Part shown: positions 8,578-19,684 of the stretch, piece by piece | Numbering within the stretch: position 1 is the stretch's first letter | Layout: each line of letters starts with the position of its first letter | Assembly (NCBI RefSeq): GCF_030160715.1 | Contig: NZ_BSOW01000031.1 | Coordinates: 61,272-125,271 of the forward strand | Direction: 5' to 3' | Source: Bradyrhizobium iriomotense | Lineage (GTDB): Bacteria > Pseudomonadota > Alphaproteobacteria > Rhizobiales > Xanthobacteraceae | DNA: 64,000 nucleotides | Notes under the pieces: model-generated | The model's database searches: none | Told to the model about the DNA's origin: nothing | What the model saw: the letters and a program-made list of their open reading frames with translations, nothing else | Position numbers and translations under genes: made by a program

Positions 8578-11159
8578 GCGTTGCCGCCGAATCGTTCGCG
8601 CCAAAACCGTCCGCGCGACGTGGCGCGGCCGCGCTGTCGCTGCGCTACGCGCTGCGCGAACTGCGCGGGGGCCTGCGCGGCTTCTACGTCTTCATCGCCT
8701 GCATCGCGCTCGGCGTGATGGCGATCGCCGGTGTCGGCTCGGTCGCGGCGAGTCTCACTGAAGGCCTGGCGCGCGAAGGCCGCACGCTGCTCGGCGGTGA
8801 CGCCTCGTTCGTGCTGTTCCAGCGCGAGGCAAAGCCGGAGGAGATCGCCTTCCTGCGTTCGCGCGGCACGGTGTCGATCGCCGCAACCTTGCGCGGCATG
8901 GCGCGCGCCGCCGACGGCAAGCTCGCATTGGTCGAGATGAAGGCGGTCGACGGCAATTATCCGATGCTCGGCCAGTTGACGCTGACGCCGCAATTGCCGC
9001 TGTCGGATATCCTCGTCGAGCGTGACGGCGCGTTCGGCGCGGCTGCCGATCCGACGCTGCTGGCGCGGCTTTCGCTGAAGACCGGCGACCGCGTCACCAT
9101 CGGCAACGCGACCTTCCAAATCCGCAGCGCAGTCGAGGCCGAGCCCGACAAGCTCGCCGGCGGCATCGGCTTTGGCCCGCGCTTCCTGATCAGCGAGGCG
9201 GGCCTGCGCGCCACCGGCCTGATCCAGCCGGGCAGCCTGGTGCGCTGGGTCTATCGCGTCAAACTGCCTGACGGCGCCAACAGCGAGCGCGCGACCGAGA
9301 CCTTCATCAGCGACGCCCGCAACGCGGCGCCGCAGGCCGGCTGGGAGATCCGCAGCCGCTCCAATGCCTCGCCGCAGCTTGAACGCAATATCAGCCGCTT
9401 CACCCAGTTCCTGACGCTGGTCGGCCTCGCCGCGCTTTTGGTCGGAGGCGTCGGCGTCGCCAATGCGGTGAAGAGCCATATCGATCGCCGGCTCGAGGTC
9501 ATCGCGGCGTTCAAGGCCGTCGGCGCGACGGGGCGTGACGTGTTCGGCATTTATTTCGCACAGGTGATCCTGCTCGCCGGGATCGGCTCGGTGATCGGGC
9601 TTGCGCTTGGCGCAGCGCTCCCCTTCGCCATCGTCGGCCTGTTCGGAAAGCTGTTGCCGCTGCCGGTGATCCCGGCCGTGCATGCCGACGAGCTGGCGCT
9701 CTCCTTCGTCTATGGCTTGCTTACCGCGCTCGCCTTCGGCCTGTGGCCGCTTGGGCGCGTCCATGACGTGCCGGTGGCGGCGCTGTTTCGCGACACGATC
9801 AGCGCCGAATGGCACCGGCCGCGCTGGCGTTATCTCGCCTTCATGGCCGTGGTGGTCGCGCTGCTCGTCGCCGTCGTGATCGGGCTGTCCTTCGACAAGC
9901 GCATCGCCACGGTGTTCGTGCTCTCGTCCGTCGTGGTGTTTGCGGTGCTGCGCGGCATTGCGGGCCTCTTGATGTCGATCGCGCGGCGATTGCCGCGCAC
10001 GCGGCTGCCGATGCTTCGGCTTGCGATCGCCAACATCCACCGTCCGGGCGCACTGACGCCGTCGGTAGTGCTGTCGCTCGGGCTCGGGCTCGCCGTCCTC
10101 GTCACCATCACCCAGATCGACGGCAATCTGCGGCGGCAGTTTCTCGCGGCGCTGCCAGACCGTGCGCCATCGTTCTACTTCATCGACATTCCGAGCGCGC
10201 AGGCCGAGCAGTTCGACGGCTATCTGCGCCAGATCGCGCCGGGGGCGAAGGTCGAGGACGTGCCGATGCTGCGCGGCCGCATCGTAGCCGCGCGCGGCGT
10301 CAAGGCGGAGGAGCTGAAGCCTGCGACCGACGCCGAATGGGTGCTGCAAAGCGACCGCGGCCTGACCTACACCAGCGAGTTGCCGAAGGGCTCCAAGGTG
10401 GTCGAGGGCGAATGGTGGCGCGCCGACTATTCCGGCCCGCCGCTGGTCTCAATGGAGAAGAAGATCGCGGACGGGCTCGGGCTCAAGCTCGGCGACGAGG
10501 TCGTCGTCAACGTGCTCGGTCGCGACATCCCCGCAAAAATCTCCAACCTGCGCAACATCGACTGGCAGGGGCTCGGCATCAATTTCGTTCTGGTGTTCTC
10601 GCCCAATGCCTTCAAGGGCGCGCCGCATACCCATATCGCCACGCTGACCGAACAGGGCGGCGATGCAGCCGGCGACGGCAAGATCATCAAGCAGGTCGCC
10701 GACGCCTATCCGATGGTGACGAGCGTGCGGGTCCGCGAGGTCATGGAGACGGTCGGCTCGGTCGTCACCAATCTCACGCTGGCGATCCGCGGCGCCAGCG
10801 CGGTGACGTTGATCTCCGCCATCCTGGTGCTGGGCGGCGCGCTCGCCGCCGGCCATCGCCACCGGGTCTATGACGCCGTGATCCTGAAGACGCTGGGCGC
10901 CACGCGGCTGCGGCTGCTCGGCGCCTATGCGCTCGAATATCTCCTGATCGGGCTTGCCACCGCCGTGTTCGGCGTCATCGCCGGCAGCATCGCGGCCTGG
11001 ATGATCGTGACCCGGCTGATGACGCTGAGCTTCGTCTGGCAGGCCGGCAGCGCGGCCGGCGTGGTCGCCTCAGCGCTCGTCGTCACGGTCGGGCTCGGGC
11101 TTGCCGGAACGCTGCTGGCGCTGAACCAAAAGCCCGCCACGGTGTTGCGGAATTTGTGA
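8574..11159 (+). CDS. ABC transporter permease, FtsX-like (YbbP type)
   Basis: This 861-residue inner-membrane permease has two FtsX-like domains: an N-terminal membrane segment at about residues 35-60, a large periplasmic domain, four segments at about 275-430, a second periplasmic domain, and C-terminal segments at about 730-850. Length and layout match the YbbP group. LRYALRELRGGLRGFYVF and LTLVGLAALLVGGVGVANAVKSHIDRR are characteristic. It overlaps the ATPase gene by 4 nt. The stop codon sits inside a short palindrome (AATTTGTGACAAATT, 11151-11165). Confidence 0.93.
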   Translation: MSVAAESFAPKPSARRGAAALSLRYALRELRGGLRGFYVFIACIALGVMAIAGVGSVAASLTEGLAREGRTLLGGDASFVLFQREAKPEEIAFLRSRGTVSIAATLRGMARAADGKLALVEMKAVDGNYPMLGQLTLTPQLPLSDILVERDGAFGAAADPTLLARLSLKTGDRVTIGNATFQIRSAVEAEPDKLAGGIGFGPRFLISEAGLRATGLIQPGSLVRWVYRVKLPDGANSERATETFISDARNAAPQAGWEIRSRSNASPQLERNISRFTQFLTLVGLAALLVGGVGVANAVKSHIDRRLEVIAAFKAVGATGRDVFGIYFAQVILLAGIGSVIGLALGAALPFAIVGLFGKLLPLPVIPAVHADELALSFVYGLLTALAFGLWPLGRVHDVPVAALFRDTISAEWHRPRWRYLAFMAVVVALLVAVVIGLSFDKRIATVFVLSSVVVFAVLRGIAGLLMSIARRLPRTRLPMLRLAIANIHRPGALTPSVVLSLGLGLAVLVTITQIDGNLRRQFLAALPDRAPSFYFIDIPSAQAEQFDGYLRQIAPGAKVEDVPMLRGRIVAARGVKAEELKPATDAEWVLQSDRGLTYTSELPKGSKVVEGEWWRADYSGPPLVSMEKKIADGLGLKLGDEVVVNVLGRDIPAKISNLRNIDWQGLGINFVLVFSPNAFKGAPHTHIATLTEQGGDAAGDGKIIKQVADAYPMVTSVRVREVMETVGSVVTNLTLAIRGASAVTLISAILVLGGALAAGHRHRVYDAVILKTLGATRLRLLGAYALEYLLIGLATAVFGVIAGSIAAWMIVTRLMTLSFVWQAGSAAGVVASALVVTVGLGLAGTLLALNQKPATVLRNL

Positions 11160-11422
11160 CAAATTGAAGCGGGCGTGATACCCCAATTCCCGGATTTTTC
11201 CGGGTTAACCACGGCCAGGCGTCAGGATCGCGCCCCATGGCGACATTCAGCCGCGCGTGAACGCTTGCAGCGAATGTGTTAGTTTCCCACATATCGGATG
11301 GGTTCGGATCCCCGATTGTTATGCAAAATTAATGTCCGCAGGCATCGGTATCCGAGATAGAGTTTTGACGACCCGGCGGCGCCAACCCTTGCGCCGGCCG
11401 GCCAACCAACGGGAATTCGACC

Positions 11423-12214
11423 ATGTCGGACCTAGACCGTAACTACGCTTCTCCCTTCGGCCGGGCCGCCGGGCGTGTCGACGCCGCGACGGTCGATGCC
11501 GGCCTGCGCGCATACATGCTGCGCATCTACAATTACATGAGCATCGGCCTGGCCATCACCGGTCTCGCCGCGCTCGGTGTCTACATGGCGGCCGTGACCA
11601 ACGACCCGTCGGGCGCCGCCGCGAAGATCGGCAACGCGTTCCTGACGCCGTTCGGCTACGCGATGTTCGTGAGCCCGCTGAAATGGCTGTTCATCCTGGC
11701 GCCGCTCGCCATGGTGTTCGTGATCTCGGCCGGCATCAACCGCCTCGCCCCCTCGACCGCCCAGATCCTGTTCTGGGTGTTCTCGGCGCTGATGGGCATC
11801 TCGCTGTCCTCGATCTTCCTGGTGTTCACGCACACCTCGATCGTGCGGGTGTTCTTCATCACCGCGGCCACCTTCGGCGCGCTGAGCCTCTACGGCTACA
11901 CCACCAAGCGTGACATGAGCGGAATGGGATCGTTCCTGTTCATGGGCCTGATCGGCATCATCATCGCAAGCCTCGTCAACCTGTTCCTGGCGAGCTCGGC
12001 GCTGCAGTTCATCGTGTCGGTGGTTGGCGTGCTGGTGTTCGCGGGCCTCACCGCCTGGGACACCCAGCGGCTGAAGAACGACTACATCTACGGCTACGCC
12101 TCGGCCGGCGGTGACATTGCCGAACGTGCAGCGATCACCGGTGCGCTGTCGCTGTACTTGAACTTCATCAACCTGTTCACGCTGCTGTTGCAGCTGCTCG
12201 GCCAGCGCGATTAG
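11423..12214 (+). CDS. Bax inhibitor-1/YccA family membrane protein
   Basis: This 263-residue integral membrane protein has about seven hydrophobic segments. The N-terminus SDLDRNYASPFGRAAGR is followed by the family core (YMLRIYNYMSIGLAITGL) and ends with FAGLTAWDTQRLKNDYIYGYA, which contains the conserved acidic residues linked to calcium/proton leak in BI-1 proteins. The biological role in bacteria is unclear. It is monocistronic, preceded by a 263-nt non-coding gap and followed by a strong terminator. Confidence 0.95.
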   Translation: MSDLDRNYASPFGRAAGRVDAATVDAGLRAYMLRIYNYMSIGLAITGLAALGVYMAAVTNDPSGAAAKIGNAFLTPFGYAMFVSPLKWLFILAPLAMVFVISAGINRLAPSTAQILFWVFSALMGISLSSIFLVFTHTSIVRVFFITAATFGALSLYGYTTKRDMSGMGSFLFMGLIGIIIASLVNLFLASSALQFIVSVVGVLVFAGLTAWDTQRLKNDYIYGYASAGGDIAERAAITGALSLYLNFINLFTLLLQLLGQRD

Positions 12215-12238
12215 GCTCTGAGACGAGTGAACGACACG

Positions 12239-12266
12239 AGCCCCGGCCGCAAGGCCGGGGTTTTTG
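12239..12266 (+). terminator. Intrinsic terminator of the BI-1 family gene
   Basis: CCCCGGCC (12241-12248) and GGCCGGGG (12253-12260) form an 8-bp stem with a GCAA tetraloop followed by TTTTTG, 25 nt after the stop codon. Confidence 0.9.
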
Positions 12267-12294
12267 TTTGCCCCCAGAGGCAGCCACAAACACC

Positions 12295-12381
12295 GTCATT
12301 GCGAGCGAAGCGAAGCAATCCAGAGTGTCCTCGCGGATGCATTTCTGGATTGCTTCGTCGCAAGGGCTCCTCGCAATGACG
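12295..12381. repeat. Palindromic repeat, family C (CATTGCGAGCGAAGCGAAGCAATCC)
   Basis: The arms TCATTGCGAGCGAAGC and TCGCAATGAC, plus inner arms AAGCAATCCAGA and TCTGGATTGCTTCG, make a long hairpin. A near-identical copy is at 34671-34748. Both lie just downstream of an intrinsic terminator. Confidence 0.85.
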
Positions 12382-12441
12382 GAGTATGTGGAAACGCCAC
12401 TACCTCTTCCGCCGACCGCCCGAAGCCCCTAGTCTCGCGAC

Positions 12442-12969
12442 ATGCCCGCACCTGAAATCAGGCCTACAACCGAGGCCGACCTTCCCGCCATCACCGCCAT
12501 CTACGAGCACGCCGTGCGCCATGGCACGGCGACCTTCGAGCTCGAACCGCCCGACCTCGCCGAGATGACGCGCCGCTACAAGGCGCTGGCGGATGGGGGC
12601 TACCCGTATTTCGTCGCCGTGCTCGACAACCGTATCGCCGGCTACGCCTATGCCGGCGCCTACCGGCCGCGGCCGGCCTATCGCTTCACGGTGGAGAACT
12701 CGATCTATCTCGAGCCGTCGTTCCACCGCCGCGGCATCGGCTCGGCGCTGTTGCAGCGGCTGATCGTCGAATGCGAGGCGCGCGGCTTCCGCCAGATGAT
12801 CGCCGTGATCGGCGATTCCGCCAATGCTGGCTCGATCGGCGTGCACACCAGCGCCGGCTTCAAGATGATCGGCACGCATCCCAATGTCGGCCTGAAGTTC
12901 GGCCGCTGGCTGGACACGGTGATGATGCAGCGGGATCTCGGCGAGGGCGGGCGCACGGTGCCGGGGTAA
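12442..12969 (+). CDS. GNAT family N-acetyltransferase, phosphinothricin acetyltransferase-like
   Basis: This 175-residue GNAT acetyltransferase uses acetyl-CoA. IRPTTEADLPAITAIYEHAV, YAYAGAYRPRPAYRFTVE and the acetyl-CoA loop HRRGIGSALLQRLI match the Pat/YncA group (phosphinothricin, methionine sulfoximine and other amino-acid analogues). The true substrate is not shown by the sequence; housekeeping members detoxify or acetylate amino acids. It starts at ATG 12442 and sits alone between two palindromic repeats. Confidence 0.9.
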   Translation: MPAPEIRPTTEADLPAITAIYEHAVRHGTATFELEPPDLAEMTRRYKALADGGYPYFVAVLDNRIAGYAYAGAYRPRPAYRFTVENSIYLEPSFHRRGIGSALLQRLIVECEARGFRQMIAVIGDSANAGSIGVHTSAGFKMIGTHPNVGLKFGRWLDTVMMQRDLGEGGRTVPG

Positions 12970-12990
12970 TCCCGGGAAACTCTCACCCTC

Positions 12991-13106
12991 GTCATTCCGG
13001 GGCGCGACGTAGATTTGTAGCCCCGGTGAGCGAAGCAATACCCGGGGATGCGACATTAGGGCCGTTACAGAAGAGCCCCGGATGTCGCTTCGCGCATCCG
13101 GGCTAC
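12991..13106. repeat. Composite repeat: half of family A joined to family E
   Basis: GTCATTCCGGGGCGCGACG (12991-13009) matches the left end of family A. At 13017 a family E element begins (GTAGCCCCGGTGAGCGAAGC) and ends with its inverted partner CATCCGGGCTAC at 13106. The left family A end has no matching right end, so one repeat seems to have joined or replaced part of another. Confidence 0.65.
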
Positions 13107-13125
13107 GGTCGCTACAACGCCCTCG

Positions 13126-13497
13126 TCACACCACCGCCAGCTTGCGATCGATCGCGAGCAGCACGCGCTCGAGCTCGTGGCCGCGGCGCAGGATCAGGCC
13201 GGTCGCCGAGATCACGCTGTACATGCCCTGCTTGCGCGCGAGCCGCGGGTCTTTCTCGATGCGGTAAAGTGGCACCTCGGAGGCGCGGCGATAGACCGAG
13301 AACACGGCGCGGTCTTTCAGGAAGTCGATGGCATAGTCGCGCCACTCGCCGTCGGCGACCATGCGGCCATAGAGATTGAGGATGCGATGCAATTCGAGCC
13401 GGTTGAACGTCACCCGGTTCCCCTGGGAACTCGCAGCGGCGCTACGCGCCACTGCGCGCTGCTCGCTCGGATCGGCATCCTCCGACATCAAACTCAT
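13126..13497 (-). CDS. DUF2794 domain-containing protein
   Basis: This 123-residue cytosolic protein is conserved in alphaproteobacteria, with no known function. The core is VTFNRLELHRILNLYGRMV, WRDYAIDFLKDRAVFSVYRR and PLYRIEKDPRLARKQGMYSV. I chose the ATG at 13497 because AGGAGG lies 7-12 nt upstream; the open frame continues to 13674 but that part looks non-coding. It is monocistronic, with the RNA candidate on the opposite strand about 240 nt upstream. Confidence 0.9.
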   Translation of the reverse strand: MSLMSEDADPSEQRAVARSAAASSQGNRVTFNRLELHRILNLYGRMVADGEWRDYAIDFLKDRAVFSVYRRASEVPLYRIEKDPRLARKQGMYSVISATGLILRRGHELERVLLAIDRKLAVV

Positions 13498-13739
13498 GGA
13501 GCGCCTCCTGTCGCTTTGACACATGACCGGCGGTGGCGAAACCGTCCTCGTCCCGCGGATCATGACAGTTGCATGATTGCGCCAACCGCGGCCGGCCGCA
13601 AGGGGCGCGCCAACCGCGCGGCGGCACATCGCACCGCAAACACACCTCCTGGCTGTGGAACTCGCTCGCGACATACCGTCACGGGATCGTTAGCAGGAAT
13701 CATAGTCTCGCCGCTTTTCCGCCTAGCGCCTGCCGCCCT

Positions 13740-13871
13740 GCATTGCGAAAAGATTCGCGTGCGTTGGCCCGGTCCTTTCGGTTCCGGATTCCTCAGCCCC
13801 CAGCCCCCCGGGGTCGTCGGGATCGGGCCTGTTCGCACAAAGGAGGACCAACGAGAGTTGGTCCTTTTTTT
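13740..13871 (+). ncRNA. Candidate small structured RNA ending in an intrinsic terminator
   Basis: A 546-nt gap without a protein gene holds three consecutive stems on the plus strand. The first is GCGAA/TTCGC at 13745-13758. The second is a 10-bp stem (13766-13775 with 13820-13829, one G-U pair), extended by TGCG/CGCA outside. The third is a perfect 9-bp terminator stem with T7 at 13844-13871. Both neighbouring genes are on the minus strand, so this terminator ends no protein gene. That layout is what an intergenic sRNA looks like. The 5' end is a guess. I do not recognise it as 6S, SRP or tmRNA. Confidence 0.5.
13844..13871 (+). terminator. Strong plus-strand terminator with no upstream plus-strand gene
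   Basis: AGGACCAAC (13844-13852), loop GAGA, GTTGGTCCT (13857-13865), then T7. Perfect 9-bp stem, GNRA-type loop and long U-tract. It ends the RNA candidate at 13740-13871. Confidence 0.88.
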
Positions 13872-13893
13872 GTTGTGGGATGTTTCTGTTTTT

Positions 13894-14006
13894 CCTCATC
13901 CTGAGGAGCTTGCTTAGCAAGCGTCTCGAAGGATGGAGGCCGGGCTGCAGCAGCGGGGCCTGCATGGTTCGAGACGGCGCTCACGCACCTCCTCACCATG
14001 AGGATT
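13894..14006. repeat. Palindromic repeat, family H (CCTCATCCTGAGGAGC)
   Basis: The left end CCTCATCCTGAGGAGC and right end CTCCTCACCATGAGG are inverted. Inner arms GCGTCTCGAAGGATGG and GGTTCGAGACGGCGC also pair. It lies between the RNA candidate and the DUF1223 gene. Only this copy is in the window. Confidence 0.7.
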
Positions 14007-14043
14007 GAGACCAGCTACGCCGGACCAGATTGCGCGGCTTGAT

Positions 14044-14817
14044 TCAGTGCAGCGACGTGTACGCCGCGCCCAGCATCGGGCCCGGCTTCTCGCGGCTGCC
14101 GTCCTGGATGTAGACCACCGCGCCGTCGACGCCCTCGCGCGTGAGGTTCTCCAGCGGCACGGTCCAGCTTTCCGGAGTGCCGTTCCAGTCACCGACCTTC
14201 AGCAGGTTGCGCACCACGTTGTGGTAGGTGATCTGCTGCCCGCGATTTTCGCCGCGGCTGATCGAGATCGGCACCGACTTGGTGATCGAGCAGATCCAGA
14301 CCTCGCCATGCGAGACTGACGCCTCCTTGCTCGCCGCCACCGAGACGTTGAGCTGCTTGCCTGCGAGCGTCATCGACACCGGCACGCTCATCACGGTGTC
14401 GCCCTTGGCGGTCTTTGCGATCGCGCTCTCGATGCCGGCGCGGTCGCTGCCGATGACATGCGCGGAGCCATTGACCACGACCTGCGGCGTGTAGACCTCG
14501 CGGTCGCCGCGCATCCGCGAATAAGCGCGCTGCCGCGCCGAGAAGCGCGAGTCCGCCAGCGTGTCCTTCCAGCCGAGATAATCCCAATAGTCGATCGGCA
14601 TGCTCAGCGCGATGATCGAGGGATCGTTGGAGAGCTCGCCGATGATCTTGTCGGCAGGCGGACAGGACGAGCAACCTTGCGAGGTGAAGAGCTCGACGAC
14701 CGCGCGGGGATCGGCGTCGGCCGGACGAATGACCGCGATGATCGCGCAGACGCCAAGTGCACCCGACCAGATCGCACCGGACCATCGCGAAATCAGATTA
14801 GAGGCCATCGTAGTCAT
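14044..14817 (-). CDS. DUF1223 domain-containing exported protein
   Basis: This 257-residue protein has an N-terminal hydrophobic export segment (about residues 14-33). VELFTSQGCSSCPPADKII carries a CSSC motif in a thioredoxin-like fold, followed by MPIDYWDYLGWKDTLADSRF and YTPQVVVNGSAHVIGSDR, the DUF1223 signature. Members are periplasmic or secreted and probably redox-active; the specific partner is unknown. It begins MTTMASNLIS; the second Met is an alternative start. It is preceded by 245 nt containing the aconitase 3' hairpin. Confidence 0.9.
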   Translation of the reverse strand: MTTMASNLISRWSGAIWSGALGVCAIIAVIRPADADPRAVVELFTSQGCSSCPPADKIIGELSNDPSIIALSMPIDYWDYLGWKDTLADSRFSARQRAYSRMRGDREVYTPQVVVNGSAHVIGSDRAGIESAIAKTAKGDTVMSVPVSMTLAGKQLNVSVAASKEASVSHGEVWICSITKSVPISISRGENRGQQITYHNVVRNLLKVGDWNGTPESWTVPLENLTREGVDGAVVYIQDGSREKPGPMLGAAYTSLH

Positions 14818-14983
14818 GTTGAACGCCGCACACCTTGCTGATGTCGAGGGGAAATCTTATCGCCGATTGGTCACCGTAGTCTTACGGACAAAGCCTTATA
14901 GACATGCGCGCACGGTGCGCTCCGCATCGTCCGAGACGAAGATCTTTCGCCGGACGCGCCCATCTGGAACATACCGCAAACGA

Positions 14984-15014
14984 ACAAAGGCGGCCCTTGA
15001 TAGGCCGCCTTTGC
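14984..15014 (-). terminator. Hairpin after acnA
   Basis: AAAGGCGGCC (14986-14995) pairs with GGCCGCCTTT (15003-15012). On the minus strand the stem is followed by GTTCG. It lies 50 nt past the aconitase stop. The U-rich 3' arm suggests an intrinsic terminator. Confidence 0.6.
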
Positions 15015-15062
15015 TCAACCTTCTACTCACTTCGCAGTGAGCCATCGTTCACAAATCCGCGC

Positions 15063-17783
<2,721 letters not shown>

Positions 17784-18061
17784 GTAGGAAATCCCAATTG
17801 TTAGTTATACCCGGCAGAGGGTACTTTAACACCGTCAGCGAATCCGGCTGGGTCGCTTGCAGGAGCGAGTGGAGTGCTGCATCAAGTTCCGGGCTTATAG
17901 AAGCTTTCTAACCGCACCGCCATAAGGACGATCGTGCCGCAGCAATCCGGGAGCCACAAATTCTGATGCGCTACCCCAAGATTTTCTGACGGTATGCTTG
18001 GAGGTCTCCTTTTGAAGGTCTTCTGGGGGGCTCGCTCGAGAGCGTGGATGTAAGAGGGGAC

Positions 18062-18664
18062 ATGCAGCTCTCTGGAAGCGGCATCAAATGCGTGCGGGGC
18101 GGCCGCGAGGTGTTTGCCGGCCTCGATTTTGCCGCCGCCTCCGGCGAGGCGCTGGCGGTGGTGGGGCGCAACGGCTCCGGCAAGACCTCGCTGCTGCGGC
18201 TGATCGCGGGGCTGCTGGTTCCGGCCGGGGGCACGATCGCGCTTTCCGGCGGCGACGCCGAGCTGAGCCTGGCCGAACAATGCCACTATCTCGGCCACCG
18301 CGACGCGCTGAAGCCGGCGCTGAGCGTCGCGGAAAACCTTGCATTCTGGGCCGATTTTCTGGGTGGCGAGCGCTTCGACGGGGCGAAGAGCCTTGCGACC
18401 GTCGGCCTCGACCACGCCGCCCATCTGCCGGCCGCGTTCCTTTCCGCCGGCCAGCGCCGCCGGCTCTCGCTCGCCCGCCTGCTGACCATCCGCCGCCCGG
18501 TCTGGCTGCTGGACGAGCCGACCACCGCGCTCGACGCCGCCGGCCTGGACATGTTTTGCGGGCTGATGCGGGAGCATTTGGGGCGCGGGGGCATGATCAT
18601 CGCGGCGACCCACATCCCGCTGGGGATCGAGTCGCGGGAATTGCGGATCGGGGGTGCGGTGTGA
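18062..18664 (+). CDS. ccmA: Heme exporter ATP-binding protein CcmA
   Basis: This 200-residue ABC ATPase of the CcmABCD heme-handling complex releases holo-CcmE during cytochrome c maturation. Walker A is GRNGSGKT at residues 35-42, the signature is LSAGQRRRLSLARLL (A replacing G, as usual in CcmA), and Walker B is VWLLDEPTTALD. I chose ATG 18062 because AGAGGGGAC precedes it; an upstream in-frame ATG at 18044 is possible. It is first in ccmABCDG, but a palindromic repeat separates it from ccmB by 274 nt. Confidence 0.95.
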   Translation: MQLSGSGIKCVRGGREVFAGLDFAAASGEALAVVGRNGSGKTSLLRLIAGLLVPAGGTIALSGGDAELSLAEQCHYLGHRDALKPALSVAENLAFWADFLGGERFDGAKSLATVGLDHAAHLPAAFLSAGQRRRLSLARLLTIRRPVWLLDEPTTALDAAGLDMFCGLMREHLGRGGMIIAATHIPLGIESRELRIGGAV

Positions 18665-18712
18665 GTTCGACAGACCCTCAGTTTTCCGAGCGGCTGGGTA
18701 CAGCTCTCTCCG

Positions 18713-18882
18713 TTCCCTCCCCCCTTGTGGGGGAGGGAAAGGGAGGGGGGTGCCACACGGTAGGCTCGCTCGGTTCAAGCGCACGGAAAACGGAAGCTCT
18801 GTTGCTCGCAGCTCGCACCCGATCGGCATCCCTCCCGGGGCACCCCCCCTCCCCCGCCCTCCCCCACAAGGGGGGAGGGAGC
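18713..18882. repeat. Palindromic repeat, family G, inside the ccm operon
   Basis: CCCTCCCCCCTTGTGGGGG at the left pairs with CCCCCACAAGGGGGGAGGG at the right. Inner G-tract/C-tract arms (GGGAGGGGGGTG and CACCCCCCCTCCC) also pair. Related elements are at 39499-39646 and 23981-24006. It separates ccmA from ccmB, which are usually adjacent. Confidence 0.85.
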
Positions 18883-18938
18883 GCACCGGCCGTGCGGCTC
18901 GACCGGCGTGCTGATCGACATGACGACCGAGGCGCCCC

Positions 18939-19607
18939 ATGACTGCCCTCTCCGCCCTTGTTCGCCGCGATGTCCGGATTGCCCTGCGGGTGGGCGGCGG
19001 GGCCCTCATTGGGGTGCTGTTTTTCCTGACGGTGGTCGTGCTGATGCCGTTCGCGGTGGGGCCGGATCTGGCGCTGCTGTCGCGGCTGGGGCCGGCGATC
19101 CTGTGGCTGGGGGCGCTGCTGGCGAGCCTGCTGACCCTCGACCGGCTATTCATGGCCGACCATGAGGACGGCTCGCTCGACCTGATCACGATGAGCCGGA
19201 CGCCGCTGGAACTTGCCTGCGCGGCCAAGGCGCTGGCGCATTGGCTGGCCGCTGGCCTGCCGCTGATCGTCGCAACCCCCGTGCTCGGCCTCCTGCTCAA
19301 CCTCGACATGGTCGCAACCGGTGCGGTGGCCCTGACGCTGCTGGCGGGAACGCCGGCCCTGACCTTCACCGGCATGATCGGCGCCGCGCTGGCGGTGACG
19401 CTGCATCGCGGCGGGCTGCTGATGGCGGTCCTGGTGCTGCCGCTGTCGATCCCCGTGCTGATCTTCGGCGTCGCGGCCTCGCAGGCCGCAATCATCGGAC
19501 CGATGTCGTTCGGCGCACCGTTCTCGATCCTGTGCGCGCTGTCGCTCGTCAGCCTGGTGATCGGCCCCTTTGCGGCCGCCGCAAGCCTCCGGCACGGACT
19601 GGACTGA
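18939..19607 (+). CDS. ccmB: Heme exporter protein CcmB
   Basis: This 222-residue membrane permease partners CcmA. Six hydrophobic segments are visible. The N-terminus ALVRRDVRIALRVGGG is followed by LLASLLTLDRLFMADHEDGSLDLI, a family hallmark. It acts in the inner membrane with CcmA, CcmC and CcmD to load heme onto the chaperone CcmE. It is followed by ccmC after 77 nt. Confidence 0.95.
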   Translation: MTALSALVRRDVRIALRVGGGALIGVLFFLTVVVLMPFAVGPDLALLSRLGPAILWLGALLASLLTLDRLFMADHEDGSLDLITMSRTPLELACAAKALAHWLAAGLPLIVATPVLGLLLNLDMVATGAVALTLLAGTPALTFTGMIGAALAVTLHRGGLLMAVLVLPLSIPVLIFGVAASQAAIIGPMSFGAPFSILCALSLVSLVIGPFAAAASLRHGLD

Positions 19608-19684
19608 TCTTGACCCCGATCAACTTTCACTTCGCACTTTCGTGCTGATTGCCTGCGGCCCCTCGCCATGATTATCAGGTGACC

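Noticed and set aside
8307..10349. A 680-codon open frame on the minus strand
   Set aside because: It is antisense to the ABC ATPase and permease genes, which have clear motifs. Its composition (Arg/Asp/Gln/His) is typical of a shadow frame.
11189..11204. CCCGG-ATTTTT-CCGGG hairpin after the ABC permease gene
   Set aside because: Only 5 bp with no U-tract after it; too weak to call a terminator.
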